Notes: generated from the sequence alone by a model not told the origin. Shown: positions 47,256-54,399, counted from the first letter of the stretch. The stretch is DNA of 62,870 bases from Pelagibacterales bacterium SAG-MED22 (GCA_014653985.1 JACWDT010000007.1:1-62870); one strand, 5' to 3'. Numbers and translations are program-made.

Positions 47256-47263
47256 GCCGAGGG
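47217..47263 (+). pseudogene. tRNA-Leu(UAA) remnant
   Basis: Carries the tRNA-Leu acceptor strand GCCCTCG, D-arm and 5' anticodon arm (47217-47255), then jumps to GCCGAGGG (47256-47263). That octamer is also in the 3' acceptor region of the intact gene (49103-49110). The 34 bases for the 3' anticodon stem, variable arm and T-arm are gone, yet CGAGGG can still pair with the 5' CCCTCG. It cannot be a working tRNA; it is a scar of integration or deletion. Confidence 0.85.
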
Positions 47264-47381
47264 ATAGAACTTAAAGTCAGTCCATAGTAGTCCAAGGTAG
47301 TCTAAAACATCCTATAAAATCACATAACTTTAAATTAGCTTTATAATAATATTGGAAAATGAGGATCAATTAAATTGTGAA

Positions 47382-47403
47382 AACCAGCACAAAACCAGCA
47401 CAT
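47382..47403. repeat. left ACCAGCACA tandem pair
   Basis: ACCAGCACA at 47383-47391 and 47394-47402, 11 bases apart, each pair being one helical turn. The same arrangement, with one base changed in the spacer, is found at the other end of the island. It may be a recombinase arm-type or replication-protein site (inference). Confidence 0.8.
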
Positions 47404-47488
47404 TAATACATGTACTTTTTTACACAACTAATACTAGACAGAATATATTATTATTTACTTAATCCTTTAATTTAAATAGAGTTGTGAG

Positions 47489-47854
47489 ATGAGTTTAAAA
47501 AAAAAATTATTATGTAGTGTCGCAGTAGCAACGGTTGCTATACCTTTATCAGTAAATAACATCACTGCGTCGGCTAAGGCTGAATCATGTTACTCTTATG
47601 GAAATTCTATTTATTGTAGTGATGGCTTTAGTGGATATTCATATGGAAACTCTTTTTACGGTAATGATGGATATAGCTCTTATTCTTATGGTAACTCAGT
47701 TTATGGCAATGATGGTTTCAGTGGATATTCATACGGAAATTCTTTTTACGGTAATGATGGATTTAGCATGTATTCATATGGAAACTCAGTTTATGGCAAT
47801 GATGGTTGGAGTGCTTACTCATATGGAAACTCTTTATACAGTTTTGGTAATTAG
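47489..47854 (+). CDS. secreted YSYGNS-repeat protein
   Basis: A 121-aa protein with a clear signal peptide (Lys-rich start, hydrophobic SVAVATVAIPLSV, cut near an Ala-rich ASAKA at residue 31) followed by five full 15-residue repeats and a partial sixth. The consensus is YSYGNSxYGNDGxSx, starting at residue 35. The first repeat has cysteines (YCSDG) where the others have YGNDG, and Cys34 precedes it. The mature protein is thus almost entirely aromatic/Gly/Asn/Ser repeat, suggesting a small beta-solenoid, surface or aggregating peptide. I do not know its function. AGAG at 47478-47481 is 7 bases before the ATG. It is the first gene of the island. Confidence 0.75.
   Translation: MSLKKKLLCSVAVATVAIPLSVNNITASAKAESCYSYGNSIYCSDGFSGYSYGNSFYGNDGYSSYSYGNSVYGNDGFSGYSYGNSFYGNDGFSMYSYGNSVYGNDGWSAYSYGNSLYSFGN
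47591..47851 (+). repeat. 45-bp coding tandem repeats
   Basis: Five 45-bp units and a 36-bp partial unit, in frame within the secreted repeat protein. Units alternate between forms encoding YGNSFYG and YGNSVYG, which suggests duplication of two-unit blocks. Confidence 0.9.
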
Positions 47855-48577
47855 TTGAAAACAATCAATGTCGGATGGTTTATAGAAGATACTCATAAAG
47901 CTAAGTTCGTTTTTAATGAACCTTTTCCAGTAAAAAAAAATAGAAAAATACCACTATCTAAAAGAGCGGTCCAGGCGTGCCCCGCAATCAATCACTTTGA
48001 AAAACGTTATTTTCAAGTAAATTTTCCGTATGATCTGAGGCTAAGATATGAATTTGAACATGAAAAACATAATTTGTATGTAATACCCGAAAACACAAGG
48101 ATTGATGATGATTTAATTCCACAAAATGTTGTGCTTATGCCCCCAAAATTTTGGAGAGATGAAAACTTTCCAACTATTCAAATAATGTGTCCTTATGTTT
48201 TTGTATCAGATGAGGAAGTTTTTATGTCACAATTACCTCCTTTCTTAGATTATAAACATAATTTATGGCCTGGCGTAGTTACATCAGGAAGGTTTCCCAT
48301 AAATATTTGGCCAAGAATTCTTTCCTGGGGCTTTGAGTGGGTTGATAAAGAAAAAGATCTAATTTTTAAAAGAGGTGATCCTTGGTTTTATGTTTTTTTT
48401 GAGTCTAAAAATCCAAATGATCAAATTAAGTTGATAATGGCTGATAACACTGATGATTTAAAAGAATATAGAAAAGGTATTGCAGATACTGTCAAATATA
48501 CGTCAAATTCTTTTGGATTATTTGAAGAAGCGAAAAAAAGAAGACCAAAAAAACTATTAAAAGAAAGGAAGAGGTAA
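47855..48577 (+). CDS. hypothetical protein (240 aa), island cargo
   Basis: I do not recognise this protein. Seen: no signal peptide or membrane segment, many aromatic residues and prolines (VLMPPKFWRDENFPTI, FPINIWPRILSWGFEW, RGDPWFYVFFE), and a strongly basic C-terminus (KKRRPKKLLKERKR) that could bind nucleic acid. It begins with TTG directly after the stop of the repeat protein; no ATG lies near, so this start is the best choice. It overlaps the 98-aa gene by 1 bp (TAATG). A phage origin is possible from its place in a tRNA island but is not shown. Confidence 0.7.
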   Translation: MKTINVGWFIEDTHKAKFVFNEPFPVKKNRKIPLSKRAVQACPAINHFEKRYFQVNFPYDLRLRYEFEHEKHNLYVIPENTRIDDDLIPQNVVLMPPKFWRDENFPTIQIMCPYVFVSDEEVFMSQLPPFLDYKHNLWPGVVTSGRFPINIWPRILSWGFEWVDKEKDLIFKRGDPWFYVFFESKNPNDQIKLIMADNTDDLKEYRKGIADTVKYTSNSFGLFEEAKKRRPKKLLKERKR

Positions 48578-48873
48578 TGAATAATAAATCTAATTTTTAT
48601 TACGACGCTGTTAAAGGAATTTATCTAAATGACAATATTGTAAAATTTAACTTGGTATCAGTACCAATGTCTCAAAATGATATTGAGGAAAAAATTACAC
48701 TTATTTCTTCAATGACGCGGTTTGAGTCAATGGTTAATTTTTTATCTGAAGAACTAAAAAAAATGAAGTCTATAGAAACTTCAAAAAACGAAACAACCTC
48801 TTACGAAAAAAAGAATTCAAATAAAAAAGTACCTATAAAAGGTAAAATTTTAGCTTCTTTAGAAAAAAAGTAA
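48577..48873 (+). CDS. hypothetical protein (98 aa), island cargo
   Basis: A small protein I do not recognise. Seen: an N-terminal FYYDAVKGIYLNDNIVKFNLVSV stretch predicted as beta strands, a central amphipathic helix (SMTRFESMVNFLSEELKKM), and a Lys/Ser/Asn-rich tail. The start overlaps the stop of the 240-aa gene, with AAAGGAAGAGG just upstream, so the two are translationally coupled. The pair could be cargo such as a toxin-antitoxin, anti-phage or regulatory unit, but nothing in the sequence decides this. Confidence 0.7.
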   Translation: MNNKSNFYYDAVKGIYLNDNIVKFNLVSVPMSQNDIEEKITLISSMTRFESMVNFLSEELKKMKSIETSKNETTSYEKKNSNKKVPIKGKILASLEKK

Positions 48874-48925
48874 AATTTAAAAAACTATAAAAAAAGTCAA
48901 TTAATAGTCCTATTAAATATGGGAC

Positions 48926-48947
48926 AACCAGCACAAGACCAGCACAT
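48926..48947. repeat. right ACCAGCACA tandem pair
   Basis: ACCAGCACA at 48927-48935 and 48938-48946, with the same 11-base period and orientation as at 47382-47403. It ends 35 bases before the right direct repeat, whereas the left pair starts 127 bases after the left repeat. Confidence 0.8.
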
Positions 48948-48981
48948 AGAGAGATAAAATAAATAAATTTTACTTATTCCC

Positions 48982-49068
48982 CTTGTTCAATTATAAATAT
49001 TAGCATAAACACTCATGAAATTCATTAATGCCCTCGTGGTGAAATTGGTAGACACAAAGGACTTAAAA
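48982..49068. repeat. right 87-bp direct repeat (tRNA-Leu 5' region)
   Basis: Second copy of 47169-47255 with one mismatch. It supplies the -10 and 5' half of the intact tRNA-Leu gene. A weaker match extends upstream over the -35 (TTTACT at 48969-48974). Confidence 0.95.
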
Positions 49069-49115
49069 TCCTTGCCGCTTGCGGAGTGCCAGTTCGAGTC
49101 TGGCCGAGGGCACCA
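49030..49115 (+). tRNA. tRNA-Leu (anticodon UAA)
   Basis: An 86-nt class II tRNA including encoded CCA. Acceptor GCCCTCG pairs with CGAGGGC, discriminator A then CCA (49113-49115). The anticodon arm AAGGA-CTTAAAA-TCCTT gives anticodon TAA. A long variable arm (TGCCGCTTGCGGAG) and T-loop TTCGAGT are present. It is probably the main decoder of UUA, a common codon in this AT-rich genome. Its 5' half lies in the island's right repeat. Confidence 0.97.
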
Positions 49116-49119
49116 TTAA

Positions 49120-49890
49120 ATGAGTAAACCTCAAATCATTTCAGATAAAAATAAAAAATCTCTTAGAATTAAAAATATTCTCATCAAAAAAATAGAAGCT
49201 AATGAATTTAAAAAATCTAATTTGGTAATTGTTATAGGAGGCGATGGTTTTATGCTTCAAACACTTAAAAAAAATAAAAGTTCTAAAAAGCAATTTTATG
49301 GAATTAATTCAGGAAATTATGGTTTTCTGATGAATATATTTTCTTCAAAAAATATTATTAAAAATTTAACAAAAGCTAATATGATTTCTATTTCCCCTTT
49401 AGAAATGACAGTAAAAAATAAAAATAATAAATCAAAAAAATCAATAGCTATTAATGAGGTATCTGTTCTTAGACAAAGCAGACAGGCTGCTTCTTTATCA
49501 ATTAAACAAGGCTCAAGTCAGATAATTAAAAACTTAGTTTCAGACGGGGTATTAATATCAACTCCGGCAGGAAGCACTGCCTATAACTTATCAGTTCATG
49601 GCCCAATATTAAGTTTGAATTCAAAAAAATTGTCTATTTCTCCAATAAGCCCATTTAGACCTAGAAGATGGAAAGGAAAAATCGTTAATGATAAATCAAA
49701 AATTACTATCACTAATTTAAACCCAGTTAAAAGGCCCATAAGTGCGGTTGCTGATAATTTAGAAGTAAGAAATGCAAAGTCGATTACGGTTAAAACTAAC
49801 AATAAAATTAAGTTTAATCTGCTTTATGATAAAAACAGAAGTCTACAAAAAAAAATTAAAATTGAGCAATTAAGAAGAGAAACAAATTAA
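49120..49890 (+). CDS. nadK: NAD kinase
   Basis: A 256-aa kinase that phosphorylates NAD to NADP. Seen: the GGDG motif (40-43 in VIGGDGFML), GINSGNYGFLMN, the NEVSVLR segment, DGVLISTPAGSTAYNLS, and PISPFRPRRW near the C-terminal domain. It is slightly short for the family. The ATG lies 4 bases after the tRNA CCA end, so the mRNA 5' end would come from tRNA 3' processing or from an internal promoter. It has 0 bp to the following GST gene. Confidence 0.93.
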   Translation: MSKPQIISDKNKKSLRIKNILIKKIEANEFKKSNLVIVIGGDGFMLQTLKKNKSSKKQFYGINSGNYGFLMNIFSSKNIIKNLTKANMISISPLEMTVKNKNNKSKKSIAINEVSVLRQSRQAASLSIKQGSSQIIKNLVSDGVLISTPAGSTAYNLSVHGPILSLNSKKLSISPISPFRPRRWKGKIVNDKSKITITNLNPVKRPISAVADNLEVRNAKSITVKTNNKIKFNLLYDKNRSLQKKIKIEQLRRETN

Positions 49891-50577
49891 ATGAAACACA
49901 AATTAGAGTTAGTATATTTTAAGATGAGAGCTTTAGCAGAAGCACCTAGACTTCTTCTTCATTATACTGAAACTGAGTATGACTATGTAATGTCATGGGA
50001 TTATTATGATAATGAATGGTCTGAGGTAAAATCTAAAGTTCCATTTAGACAACTGCCCATGTTGGTGGTTGATCAAAAACATGAAATTTGCCAGAGTATT
50101 GCAATATTAACCTTCATTGAAAAAATTGCAGGTATCAATATTTCTGATCCAATTTTAAATGCTAAAGCAAATGCAGTAATGCAAAGTGCACAAGAATTAT
50201 TTATGCCACTCAATCCTGCAATAAATTTTGCAGTAGGGGATAGTTTTAAAAAGAAAAAAGAAGATATGATGCCTTTTTTGAATACAAGATTTGAGGATTT
50301 AGAGAGAGCTTTAAAAGATAATGATAAAAAGTTTTATGTAGATGACAAGCCACATGCGTGTGATTTTTCGGTATACCATCATTTAGATTTATCAAAATTA
50401 CTTGATCCAAAACTAATAAATAAATTTCCAAGACTTGAAAAATTTATTGAAGATATTGAGTCAATAGAAACAGTTAAATCTTATATAAATTCAAGACCTG
50501 AATTGATTGATGTGAGTGTTGAGCCAAAGTTGTTAATAGATGGAGTTGCTCATCCGACTGGTGTTAAAAAAACTTAA
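49891..50577 (+). CDS. glutathione S-transferase family protein
   Basis: A 228-aa GST with the N-terminal thioredoxin-like domain (LELVYFKMRALAEAPRLLLHY, with the sigma/mu-type Tyr and Arg pattern), RQLPMLVVD with the cis-proline, EICQSIAILTFIEKIAG, and a helical C-terminal domain ending in a PTGVKKT tail. It probably conjugates or reduces electrophiles with glutathione. It starts directly after the nadK stop. Confidence 0.85.
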   Translation: MKHKLELVYFKMRALAEAPRLLLHYTETEYDYVMSWDYYDNEWSEVKSKVPFRQLPMLVVDQKHEICQSIAILTFIEKIAGINISDPILNAKANAVMQSAQELFMPLNPAINFAVGDSFKKKKEDMMPFLNTRFEDLERALKDNDKKFYVDDKPHACDFSVYHHLDLSKLLDPKLINKFPRLEKFIEDIESIETVKSYINSRPELIDVSVEPKLLIDGVAHPTGVKKT

Positions 50578-50579
50578 TT

Positions 50580-50717
50580 ATGAAAAAAATTAATCCAATT
50601 ATATTAATAGCAATAGTTTTAATCGGTGGTTTTTTTGCATTTAAAATAATGTCTTTTCTGGGTTGCTATGTTCGCCTTGAAGATGCGGATAAGTGCTGGA
50701 AGTTGACAGCTTGGTAA
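50580..50717 (+). CDS. 45-aa small membrane protein
   Basis: A short open frame 2 bp after the GST gene encodes one transmembrane helix (ILIAIVLIGGFFAFKIMSFLG) with an N-terminal KK and a short tail containing two cysteines (GCYVRLEDADKCW). The layout (positive N-terminus, hydrophobic core, exported Cys pair) and operon-like spacing make it a plausible small protein. It could equally be chance in AT-rich DNA. The function is unknown. Confidence 0.5.
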   Translation: MKKINPIILIAIVLIGGFFAFKIMSFLGCYVRLEDADKCWKLTAW

Positions 50718-50724
50718 AACTTAA

Positions 50725-50800
50725 TGGTGCCCCCGCACGGATTCGAACCGCGGACCTATTGATTACAAATCAATTGCTCTACCAACTGAGCTACAAGGGC
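50725..50800 (-). tRNA. tRNA-Thr (anticodon UGU)
   Basis: A 76-nt tRNA on the minus strand with encoded CCA (complement of 50725-50727). Acceptor GCCCTTG pairs with CGGGGGC through two G-U pairs. The anticodon arm ATTGA-TTTGTAA-TCAAT gives TGT, and the T-loop is TTCGAAT. It lies 33 bases after rlmB on the same strand and may be co-transcribed with it. Confidence 0.96.
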
Positions 50801-50833
50801 TTCAGCAATAATTATTAACTATTTATTAAATAA

Positions 50834-51577
50834 TCAACTCTTTTTTTTTATATAACTTAAATGATGAAAGACAATAGCAGCACTATTGGAGATATTTAAA
50901 CTTTCAATCTTATCATTCATATTAATTTTAACAAAGAAATCAGCATATTTACCTGTATGTTGTCTCATACCAAAACCCTCAGAACCAAATAATAAAATAT
51001 TATTTCCTTCCCACTTAATGTCTGTGAAATTCTTTTCACCCCTCGCATCAAAACCATATACCCAAAAATTTTTTTCTCTTAAATTTTTTAGCGTTGAATT
51101 TATATTAGATACTTCAAAAATATTTAGATGTTCCATACAACCACTTGCAGATTTATACATTAGCTTACTATCACTTGGAAAATGTCTTTCTTTTATTATC
51201 AAACCATCAATTTTAAATGAAGCCGCACTCCTAATTAAAGAACCAATATTTCTTGGGTCTGTCACTTCATCTAAACAAACAAATGTGAGATTATTTTTAT
51301 CTTTTATAAATTGTTTAAGATCAGGTTGATCTAAATGCTCAAGTTCCGCAACGTAACCGTTATGCATTAACTGTTCTTTTGATGAGTATTTATCTAATTC
51401 TTTTTTTGATTTAAAATAAACCTTAACATCCTCTAAAAGATTTTTATTTTGGTTTTTTCTATGAATATTTTTTTTTGCTTCTTCCGTTAAAAAAACTCTC
51501 AAAACTTTTCTTTCTGGGTTTCGAAGAGCTTCGATAACAGCATGTTGACCAACAATAAAAAATGAGGATTTGTTCAT
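50834..51577 (-). CDS. rlmB: 23S rRNA (guanosine-2'-O-)-methyltransferase RlmB/TrmH family
   Basis: A 247-aa SPOUT methyltransferase expected to methylate G2251 of 23S rRNA. Seen: VGQHAVIEALRNPERKVLRVF (substrate-binding N-domain), CLDEVTDPRNIGSLIRSAASF (motif 1), LFGSEGFGMRQHT (motif 2), and ESLNISNSAAIVFHHLS (motif 3) in the knotted SAM site. Length is normal. It is divergent from tRNA-Tyr. Confidence 0.93.
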   Translation of the reverse strand: MNKSSFFIVGQHAVIEALRNPERKVLRVFLTEEAKKNIHRKNQNKNLLEDVKVYFKSKKELDKYSSKEQLMHNGYVAELEHLDQPDLKQFIKDKNNLTFVCLDEVTDPRNIGSLIRSAASFKIDGLIIKERHFPSDSKLMYKSASGCMEHLNIFEVSNINSTLKNLREKNFWVYGFDARGEKNFTDIKWEGNNILLFGSEGFGMRQHTGKYADFFVKINMNDKIESLNISNSAAIVFHHLSYIKKKS

Positions 51578-51631
51578 AAATTATCATGAGTTTTACACGT
51601 TTTTTTAAATATTTGGCTATTAAATCACGTG

Positions 51632-51659
51632 TTGCATTTGCATAAATAAAATATATAAA
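51632..51659 (+). promoter_or_regulatory. tRNA-Tyr promoter candidate
   Basis: TTGCAT (51632-51637), a 16-base spacer and TATAAA (51654-51659). The short leader contains a 5-bp hairpin (GGGGA 51689-51693 with TCCCC 51698-51702) ending just before the tRNA, which may aid 5' processing. This promoter probably starts the tRNA-Tyr, tRNA-Gly, tuf transcript. Confidence 0.4.
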
Positions 51660-51706
51660 ACGCATGTTGTTTAAAGCTTTATTGAACAGGGGACACTTCC
51701 CCAAAA

Positions 51707-51792
51707 GGAGGGGTTCCAGAGCGGTCAAATGGGGCGGGCTGTAAACCCGTTGACTTCGGTCTTCGAAAGTTCGAATCTTTCCCCCTCCACCA
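51707..51792 (+). tRNA. tRNA-Tyr (anticodon GUA)
   Basis: An 86-nt class II tRNA with encoded CCA (51790-51792). Acceptor GGAGGGG pairs with CCCCTCC, the anticodon loop CTGTAAA gives GTA, a long variable arm is present, and the T-loop is TTCGAAT. It precedes tRNA-Gly and tuf, a conserved bacterial order. Confidence 0.97.
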
Positions 51793-51838
51793 TTCAGTAA
51801 AATTTTAAATGGCAATGGAGTGTTACTCTTGGGGTTGT

Positions 51839-51912
51839 GCGGGTGTAGTTCAATGGTAGAACGCTAGCCTTCCAAGCTGGATGTAAGGGTTCGATTCCCT
51901 TTACCCGCTCCA
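51839..51912 (+). tRNA. tRNA-Gly (anticodon UCC)
   Basis: A 74-nt tRNA with encoded CCA (51910-51912). Acceptor GCGGGTG pairs with TACCCGC by G-U allowance, the anticodon loop CTTCCAA gives TCC, and the T-loop is TTCGATT. It lies 46 bases before the tuf ATG. Confidence 0.97.
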
Positions 51913-51958
51913 AGAAAAAAATTAGTAATGAAACAAATAAAACTGAGGGAAAAAAGTA

Positions 51959-53149
51959 ATGTCTAAAGAAAAATTTGTAAGGAATAAACCCCACTGTAAC
52001 ATTGGGACTATTGGTCATGTCGATCATGGTAAAACAACTCTTACTGCTGCAATCACAAATGTGTTAGCACAAGCTGGAGGTGGAACTGCGGTTGCTTACG
52101 ATCAAATTGATAAAGCGCCGGAAGAAAAAGAAAGAGGAATAACAATTTCAACTGCTCACGTTGAGTATGAAACTGAAAAAAGACACTATGCACACGTAGA
52201 TTGTCCAGGTCACGCTGACTATGTAAAAAATATGATTACTGGTGCAGCACAAATGGATGGTGCGATTTTAGTTGTTAACGCTGCAGACGGTCCAATGCCA
52301 CAAACTAGAGAACATATTCTTTTAGGTAGACAAGTTGGTATTCCAGCAATTGTAGTTTACCTTAATAAAGTTGACCAAGTTGATGATAAAGAAATGATTG
52401 AACTTGTTGAAGAAGAGATTAAAGAGCTTTTAACTTCTTATAAATATCCTGGTGACAAAACACCAATCGTTAAAGGTTCTGCTTTAGCAGCTGTTGAAGG
52501 AAGAGATGATGAAATTGGAAAAAACTCAATTTTAGAATTAATGAAAGCTGTTGATGAACACATTCCACAACCAGCTAGAGAAGTAGACAAACCTTTCTTG
52601 ATGCCTGTTGAGGATGTATTTTCAATTTCTGGTAGAGGAACAGTTGCAACTGGTAGAGTAGAGTCAGGTGTGGTTAAAACTGGTGAAGAAGTTGAAATCG
52701 TTGGAATTAAGGAAACAAAAAAATCAGTTTGCACAGGTGTTGAAATGTTTAGAAAACTTTTAGATACAGGTGAAGCTGGTGATAATGTAGGAATTTTATT
52801 GAGAGGAATAGAAAGAGATGACATCGAAAGAGGTCAAGTTCTTTGTAAACCTGGATCAATTACTCCACATACTAAATTTGAAGCTCAAGCGTATGTACTT
52901 AAAAAAGATGAGGGTGGAAGACACACTCCTTTCTTTACTAAATACAGACCACAGTTTTATTTTAGAACAACAGATGTAACAGGTGAAGTGGAATTACCAG
53001 CTGGAACTGAAATGGTTATGCCAGGTGATGATGCTAAATTCACAGTTAAATTAATTACACCGATTGCAATGGCTGAAAAATTAAATTTTGCTATTCGTGA
53101 AGGTGGAAGAACTGTTGGAGCAGGAGTAGTAACTAAAATTATAGAGTAA
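51959..53149 (+). CDS. tuf: elongation factor Tu
   Basis: A 396-aa GTPase that delivers aminoacyl-tRNA to the ribosome. Seen: P-loop GHVDHGKT (19-26), [36 protein letters not shown] in place of the more usual NKCD, and SALAAVEG. Domains 2 and 3 follow in full. GAGGGA (51945-51950) is 8 bases before the ATG. It is followed by tRNA-Trp after 10 bases. Confidence 0.98.
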   Translation: MSKEKFVRNKPHCNIGTIGHVDHGKTTLTAAITNVLAQAGGGTAVAYDQIDKAPEEKERGITISTAHVEYETEKRHYAHVDCPGHADYVKNMITGAAQMDGAILVVNAADGPMPQTREHILLGRQVGIPAIVVYLNKVDQVDDKEMIELVEEEIKELLTSYKYPGDKTPIVKGSALAAVEGRDDEIGKNSILELMKAVDEHIPQPAREVDKPFLMPVEDVFSISGRGTVATGRVESGVVKTGEEVEIVGIKETKKSVCTGVEMFRKLLDTGEAGDNVGILLRGIERDDIERGQVLCKPGSITPHTKFEAQAYVLKKDEGGRHTPFFTKYRPQFYFRTTDVTGEVELPAGTEMVMPGDDAKFTVKLITPIAMAEKLNFAIREGGRTVGAGVVTKIIE

Positions 53150-53159
53150 CTCTATATAT

Positions 53160-53235
53160 AGGAGTGTAGCTCAATTGGTAGAGCGCCGGTCTCCAAAACC
53201 GGAGGCTGAGGGTTCGAGTCCCTCCGCTCCTGCCA
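53160..53235 (+). tRNA. tRNA-Trp (anticodon CCA)
   Basis: A 76-nt tRNA with encoded CCA (53233-53235). Acceptor AGGAGTG pairs with CGCTCCT, the anticodon loop CTCCAAA gives CCA, discriminator G, and the T-loop is TTCGAGT. The tuf, tRNA-Trp, secE, nusG order is widely conserved. Confidence 0.97.
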
Positions 53236-53252
53236 ATTAGAGCTAAAAAAGT

Positions 53253-53444
53253 ATGAGAAACCCGATTAGATTTATTCAAGAAGTAAAACAAGAGGTATTT
53301 AAAGTTACTTGGCCAACTTGGAAAGAGACTTTGCAAGGTGCCTTAATGGTATTTGCTATGGCTGTGGTGATGTCTTTATTTTTTTTACTTTTAGATCAGG
53401 TTTTAAAGTTTTTCTTAGAACTTTTACTTAAGGTGAGTATTTAA
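53253..53444 (+). CDS. secE: preprotein translocase subunit SecE
   Basis: A 63-aa single-span membrane protein of the SecYEG channel. Seen: FIQEVKQEVFKVTWPTWKET, the conserved cytoplasmic amphipathic segment, followed by one transmembrane helix. This is the short one-span form usual outside enterobacteria. It overlaps nusG by 1 bp. Confidence 0.96.
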   Translation: MRNPIRFIQEVKQEVFKVTWPTWKETLQGALMVFAMAVVMSLFFLLLDQVLKFFLELLLKVSI

Positions 53445-53974
53445 TGAAAAATTGGTATATTGTTCAATCTCACTCTAGTTTTGAAAATAAAGTTGCCTCG
53501 CTAATTAAAGAAGAAGCAGATAAAGCTAAAATTAGTGAAAAATTTGAAGAAATAGTTGTTCCAACTCATGATGTTACTGAAGTAAAAAGAGGAAAAAGAA
53601 TTCAAAGAAAAAAGAAATATTTTCCTGGATATGTATTAATAAAGAGCGAGATGGATAATAATATTTATCACATGATAAAAAACATTAAAAGAGTGAGCGG
53701 TTTTCTTGGAACAAAGGGTGTTCCAGTTCCTGTTTCAGATAAGGAAGTAGAGAAGATTTTAGGTCAAATAAAAGATGGTGTGGCTCAGCCAAAATCTGGT
53801 ATAGAATACAACGTTGGTGAAAAAGTTCAGGTTGTTGATGGCCCTTTTGCTTCATTTAGTGGAATGATCGAGGAAATAGATGAAGAAAAGTCTAGACTTA
53901 AAGTGTCAGTTTCTATATTTGGACGACCAACACCAGTAGATTTAGAATATAACCAAGTTGAGAAAGCAAGTTAA
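53444..53974 (+). CDS. nusG: transcription termination/antitermination factor NusG
   Basis: A 176-aa factor that binds RNA polymerase. Seen: [16 protein letters not shown] at the N-terminus, [13 protein letters not shown] of the NGN domain, [19 protein letters not shown], and the C-terminal KOW domain [22 protein letters not shown]. Length is normal. It overlaps secE and rplK by 1 bp each. Confidence 0.97.
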   Translation: MKNWYIVQSHSSFENKVASLIKEEADKAKISEKFEEIVVPTHDVTEVKRGKRIQRKKKYFPGYVLIKSEMDNNIYHMIKNIKRVSGFLGTKGVPVPVSDKEVEKILGQIKDGVAQPKSGIEYNVGEKVQVVDGPFASFSGMIEEIDEEKSRLKVSVSIFGRPTPVDLEYNQVEKAS

Positions 53975-54399
53975 TGGCAAAAGAAATTAGTGGATTTATA
54001 AAATTACAAATTAAAGGTGGTCAAGCTAACCCAGCTCCCCCAGTAGGGCCTGCTTTAGGTCAAAGGGGTGTTAACATCATGGAATTTTGTAAAGCTTTCA
54101 ATGACAAAACAAAATCAATGGCAGGTAAACCTGTTCCCGTTGAAATCACAGTTTATAAAGACAAAAAATTTGACTTTAAGATTAAATCACCCCCTGCATC
54201 TTACTATATTAAAGAAGCAGTAAAACTTAAAGGTGGATCGAAAGAACCAGGAAGAAATATTGTAGCTTCAATTTCTAAAAAACAATTAGAGGATATTGCT
54301 AAAGAAAAAATGAATGATCTTAACGCTCATGATATCAATGAAGCAGTAAAAATTATAGCAGGATCAGCAAGATCAATGGGTATAGAGGTAAAAGAGTAA
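53974..54399 (+). CDS. rplK: 50S ribosomal protein L11
   Basis: A 141-aa protein of the GTPase-associated centre. Seen: [37 protein letters not shown], and [11 protein letters not shown] at the C-terminus. It overlaps nusG and rplA by 1 bp each. Confidence 0.98.
   Translation: MAKEISGFIKLQIKGGQANPAPPVGPALGQRGVNIMEFCKAFNDKTKSMAGKPVPVEITVYKDKKFDFKIKSPPASYYIKEAVKLKGGSKEPGRNIVASISKKQLEDIAKEKMNDLNAHDINEAVKIIAGSARSMGIEVKE

Larger units (their letters stand above)
47256..49068. mobile_element. 1.8-kb mini-island inserted at tRNA-Leu(UAA)
   Basis: The period of the 87-bp direct repeat is 1813 bp, so the inserted unit is one repeat plus about 1.7 kb of unique DNA. The left copy is the disrupted target; the right copy restores the tRNA 5' half and supplies a promoter. 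Inside are three plus-strand genes (secreted repeat protein, 240 aa, 98 aa) and paired ACCAGCACA motifs at 47382-47403 and 48926-48947. No integrase or transposase gene is present, so the element would need one in trans or has lost it. The exact crossover within the repeat cannot be fixed. Known families of tRNA-targeting elements (integrating pelagiphages, tycheposons) are the closest models; relatedness is inference. Confidence 0.75.

Noticed and set aside
47591..47851. Possible CRISPR-like array
   Set aside because: Units are contiguous 45-bp coding repeats without unique spacers, and no cas genes are present.
47598..47858. Second open frame across the tandem repeats (86 aa)
   Set aside because: It is a frame shadow created by the 45-bp repeats; the frame with the signal peptide and regular YSYGNS repeat is the credible one.
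50886..51329. Antisense open frame of 147 aa inside rlmB
   Set aside because: The opposite frame has all three SPOUT motifs, so this one is a shadow.
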